NCBI GenBank assembly: GCA_903927855.1
Contig: CAIYOL010000094.1
Coordinates: 1-9,332 of the forward strand
Length of the DNA: 9,332 nt
DNA from: an uncultured Planctomycetota bacterium
GTDB taxonomy: Bacteria; Planctomycetota; Phycisphaerae; Sedimentisphaerales; Anaerobacaceae
Direction: 5' to 3'
Shown here one piece after another: positions 7,375-9,332 of the stretch (position 1 is the stretch's first letter; every line of letters starts with the position of its first letter). The position numbers and the translations under genes are program-made. The notes under the pieces were generated by a model. It was not told the DNA's origin. It saw only the letters and a list, made by a program, of their open reading frames with translations, and made no database searches.

Positions 7375-8042
7375 AGCATTTTGAAGATATCACTGGTTAT
7401 AGGCATATCGTAGTCATACGAGGAAAGAACACGGCCGTCGCTGGCATTAACAACTCGTGCTGTAATATAAACCCTTTTTGAGGCCACAGCGTAAGTTCCT
7501 ACAACCACAGCTTGTGCACGATGCTTATTGCTGATTTCCGATACTTCACGGGAAAGTAGCAGTTCTCCTGTGCCTTCTCTTATGAAAACATTTGTGCGTA
7601 ATTTCATCTCTATTGTGGAATAGTTTCTTTGTTTAAATCGTGAGGCGACTTGCTCTGCTACTACTCTTCCGAATGTGGATGAGTCATCGAGGGAATCGAT
7701 ATTAACAAAACTTGCTACCAGAATGGGGCTGTCTTTAGATAGTTTGGGATGAATTGTGTTTAACAAAGCATCTGCCGCCTTATAATTGGCGCTTGGAAGA
7801 GGCCTGGCCCAGCAGTCTCGAGTGAGCTCTACTTTGGACTCTTTGATAAGTCTTTCGGTGTCGGTCTTGTTCTCGAGGTCTGCAATGCACCGTTGATGCT
7901 TTACGGTCTCGCGTTCACTTGCTTCATTGATTTTCTTGACATCAGCATTGGACGCAGCGAGTTGGACAGCCGGGCCGCCACAACTAGTAAGTAAACCACA
8001 CCCTAACACAAGCAATGATATTAACGTCATATATTTAATCAT
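7341..8042 (-). CDS. FlgO-domain outer-membrane-type lipoprotein
   Basis: A 233-residue predicted lipoprotein. The signal peptide is MIKYMTLISLLVLGC followed by the lipobox LLTSC, with lipidated C21; the residues after it are GG rather than Asp, which fits outer-membrane sorting under E. coli rules. Residues about 25-85 are charged and helical in character. From about 87 to 220 the pattern resembles the FlgO family: a helix with AADALL, the strand PILVASFVNIDSL, STFGRVVAEQVASRF, FIREGTGELLLSREV, AQAVVVGTYAVA, VYITARVVNASDGRVLSS. FlgO in Vibrio is an outer-membrane protein needed for motility, but no flagellar gene is present here, so a flagellar role is not implied. ATG 8042 overlaps the upstream gene's stop (ATGA), and GGAGG (8053-8057) lies 10 nt before it. 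The family call is good; function is unknown. Confidence 0.8.
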   Translation of the reverse strand: MIKYMTLISLLVLGCGLLTSCGGPAVQLAASNADVKKINEASERETVKHQRCIADLENKTDTERLIKESKVELTRDCWARPLPSANYKAADALLNTIHPKLSKDSPILVASFVNIDSLDDSSTFGRVVAEQVASRFKQRNYSTIEMKLRTNVFIREGTGELLLSREVSEISNKHRAQAVVVGTYAVASKRVYITARVVNASDGRVLSSYDYDMPITSDIFKMLLKGKSKEGWL

Positions 8043-8743
8043 TGATTAACAACCTCCATTATCTTTCCCTGTAATGCGTAACTGCTGTCCCAAAGGGGCG
8101 TATCAATATAATAAGTGCCGGTATGACTCATTATATAAGTGTTGCCTTTTTTTACGGATGTTGTGATTACAACTTCGTATGGGGAAGCCTCGATACCAAT
8201 GTATGCTCCGTCCGCAGCTCCGGCACAAATTCTTCCGAGTTTAGAAACTACATTTGGTGAGCGGACAGGACGGTCGTTATGTTTAATTAACTGTATGTCA
8301 AATGTCATTACCAGTTCCGCCGTCTGGATATCGTTAACTACGTTATAACCTGCGTTGACTAACTGCGTAATTAAGTAATTTTCGTAGGCTCTTTTGAACG
8401 GGATAGTGGCAAGCCGGTCGGACTCATCTGCTTGGGCTAAAGGTTTGGTGGCTGTCCAGAAGGTTGAATCCTCTTTAGCCGACAAATTAAACTTTGGTAC
8501 TACGAATATCGGCATACTGTCCGAAACCTTCCTGCTTTGATTCAGTTGATTGACCACTTCGGTTGCCAATACATCCCAGTGATGGGGGGCCTGCATTTTT
8601 TGCTGCTCGCTATACGGGTAATTTGTAGCAACGGGTATTTGGGTTGTACAGGACATCAAAAACGCTGGAACAAGTAATAGTAAGATGGTTAGTATATATT
8701 TCGCAATCACAGTTTCTCCTTTCTCTATCATAGTTTGGCCCAT
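8039..8743 (-). CDS. Putative lipoprotein of unrecognised family, upstream partner of FlgO-domain gene
   Basis: I do not recognise this family. From ATG 8743 it has 234 residues with a lipoprotein signal (KYILTILLLLVPAF then LMSC, lipidated C32), then about 200 residues without further membrane segments. The mature part is mixed alpha/beta in character, with MPIFVVPKFNLSA, FKRAYENYLITQLVNAGYNV, AELVMTFDIQLIKH and PYEVVITTSVKKGN. The middle reads like the helix-strand pattern of envelope lipoproteins that handle other proteins, but this is only an impression. ATG 8743 has AGGAGG 8 nt upstream. GTG 8710 has AAAGGAG 5 nt upstream and gives a more typical 20-residue signal (MIAKYILT, C21). GTG 8770 is in frame but lacks a ribosome site. 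The stop overlaps the FlgO-domain gene by 4 bp, so the two are surely co-expressed. Confidence 0.75.
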   Translation of the reverse strand: MGQTMIEKGETVIAKYILTILLLLVPAFLMSCTTQIPVATNYPYSEQQKMQAPHHWDVLATEVVNQLNQSRKVSDSMPIFVVPKFNLSAKEDSTFWTATKPLAQADESDRLATIPFKRAYENYLITQLVNAGYNVVNDIQTAELVMTFDIQLIKHNDRPVRSPNVVSKLGRICAGAADGAYIGIEASPYEVVITTSVKKGNTYIMSHTGTYYIDTPLWDSSYALQGKIMEVVNQ

Positions 8744-8751
8744 TGACGTGC

Positions 8752-8757
8752 CCTCCT
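8752..8757 (-). promoter_or_regulatory. Ribosome binding site for the upstream lipoprotein gene
   Basis: AGGAGG on the minus strand, 8 nt before ATG 8743. It is the strongest of the candidate initiation sites for this gene. A second site, AAAGGAG (8716-8722), precedes the in-frame GTG 8710. Confidence 0.6.
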
Positions 8758-8803
8758 GCTTTTTCACCACGCAATCACACTCTAAAGTTAAATTAGGCTA
8801 TTA

Positions 8804-8831
8804 AGCATATAAAAAACCCTTGAAATGTCAA
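8804..8831 (-). promoter_or_regulatory. Sigma70-like promoter for the lipoprotein operon
   Basis: On the minus strand, a perfect TTGACA (8831-8826) is followed after 16 nt by TATGCT (8809-8804), four of six matches to TATAAT. A start near 8797 would leave about 55 nt before ATG 8743. Position and orientation fit the two-gene operon. Confidence 0.55.
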
Positions 8832-8840
8832 GCTTTTTTT
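8811..8840. terminator. Small palindrome with A/T arms overlapping the -35 box
   Basis: CTTGA (8819-8823) pairs with TCAAG (8828-8832) around AATG. It is flanked by AAAAAA (8811-8816) and TTTTTTT (8834-8840). On the plus strand this is a hairpin with a T-run, like a weak intrinsic terminator. On the minus strand the right arm supplies most of TTGACA, so it could equally be an operator. The stem is only 5 bp. Confidence 0.35.
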
Positions 8841-8923
8841 CGATTTTGTGGGTTATTTCCGGCAGAAGTCATAACTACTTTAATTGTAAGTACTTAACTT
8901 CGGATCCCGAGAAACTTTTTCCC

Positions 8924-8945
8924 CTTGCTTTCTTGTGAAAGCGAG
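8924..8945. repeat. Hairpin in the intergenic region
   Basis: CTTGCTTTC (8924-8932) pairs with GAAAGCGAG (8937-8945) around TTGT, nine pairs with one G-T wobble when read on the plus strand. No T-run follows directly on either strand, so a terminator is not supported. AAGGAG (8946-8950 region) follows but has no start codon at a usable distance. Confidence 0.5.
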
Positions 8946-9098
8946 AAGGAGTGGCATTTTATCTGTAACTGGTATTGCGATAATTATAGGACTTAGTCAG
9001 AGGAGCCGTAATGAACAAATTCTGTATTTAAGCAGTATAGTTAAATTGTGGATTGTTTTGTATAAAGTGAGGATGTGTTCTGTGGAGTAAACCGGCGA

Positions 9099-9119
9099 AG
9101 TCCTTTAGTTCCAAGGACT
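9099..9119. repeat. Perfect 7-bp hairpin in the intergenic region
   Basis: AGTCCTT (9099-9105) and AAGGACT (9113-9119) flank the 7-nt loop TAGTTCC. The 7-base loop recalls a tRNA arm, but the loop sequence fits neither an anticodon loop nor a T-loop and there is no acceptor stem. Role unknown. Confidence 0.45.
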
Positions 9120-9332
9120 CCATTTTGCAATAATCCCCAAAATGCGAACCTTCATAACTGTTTTGTGCTCCTGTGGTTGTAACAGAGAAAAGCGAGAATC
9201 GCATTGTGATATGTAAAGCGGGATAGGAGACGAAATACGCTGAATACATTATTAATTTCTTTGTAATATTTGGCCTTGTGACGGGTAAAAAAGTTAAGCC
9301 AACAACGTGTTAAACCGATTATAAGTGCATAA

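Larger units (their letters stand above)
8771..9332. other. Non-coding stretch upstream of the lipoprotein operon
   Basis: 562 bp with no convincing gene. It contains the lipoprotein promoter and palindrome (8804-8840), two hairpins (8924-8945 and 9099-9119) and a six-codon frame behind AGGAG (ATG 9011, MNKFCI, TAA). A 73-codon minus frame (9249 to 9028) lacks a ribosome binding site and any recognisable motif. No tRNA- or rRNA-like fold was found by eye. The base composition is more AT-rich than in the pyr and PFOR genes. Confidence 0.5.

Noticed and set aside
9099..9119. tRNA anticodon or T arm
   Set aside because: A 7-bp stem with a 7-nt loop fits superficially, but the loop TAGTTCC lacks the conserved positions and no acceptor or D arm surrounds it.
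9028..9249. 73-codon minus-strand frame
   Set aside because: No ribosome binding site (AAAGAAATTAATA before the ATG), no signal peptide or known motif, and unusual composition; treated as chance.
1..9332. CRISPR array, insertion sequence, prophage or defence system
   Set aside because: No repeated spacer pattern, transposase, integrase, terminal repeats or defence-type domains were found on reading both strands.

Overview
The window looks like a chromosomal stretch from an anaerobic or facultatively anaerobic Gram-negative-type (two-membrane) bacterium. Two lipoproteins with lipoboxes imply an envelope with lipoprotein sorting, and a full-length single-chain pyruvate:ferredoxin oxidoreductase (PFOR) implies low-potential ferredoxin or flavodoxin metabolism. 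The pyrB-pyrC-NYN cluster, a divergent URO-D-family protein and FlgO-type lipoproteins fit the Planctomycetota (Phycisphaerae/Sedimentisphaerales) or related PVC bacteria best. That placement comes from gene-content memory only and is low to moderate confidence.

Layout. Positions 1-3457 (+) form a compact run, probably one operon: the 3' part of pyrB (aspartate carbamoyltransferase, truncated by the window edge), pyrC (dihydroorotase), a YacP-like NYN-domain protein and a URO-D-superfamily protein. pyrB and pyrC catalyse consecutive steps of de novo UMP synthesis. The NYN and URO-D-like genes follow almost without gaps, but no pathway link to pyrimidines is visible. Positions 3458-3711 are a non-coding leader with a strong hairpin, a competing second stem, and a short in-frame mini-ORF behind a consensus Shine-Dalgarno. 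Positions 3712-7305 (+) encode the 1197-residue PFOR with all expected cofactor motifs.

Positions 7341-8743 (-) hold two lipoprotein genes facing PFOR and overlapping by 4 bp (ATGA). The downstream one has a FlgO-type domain and the upstream one is of unknown family. A sigma70-like promoter with a perfect TTGACA lies upstream inside a small palindrome. Positions 8771-9332 contain no convincing gene, only that promoter, two hairpins and a six-codon mini-ORF.

Most of the window is ordinary housekeeping and central metabolism. The parts most worth a second look are the two-lipoprotein operon, the PFOR leader, and the URO-D-like protein with a partly lost zinc site.
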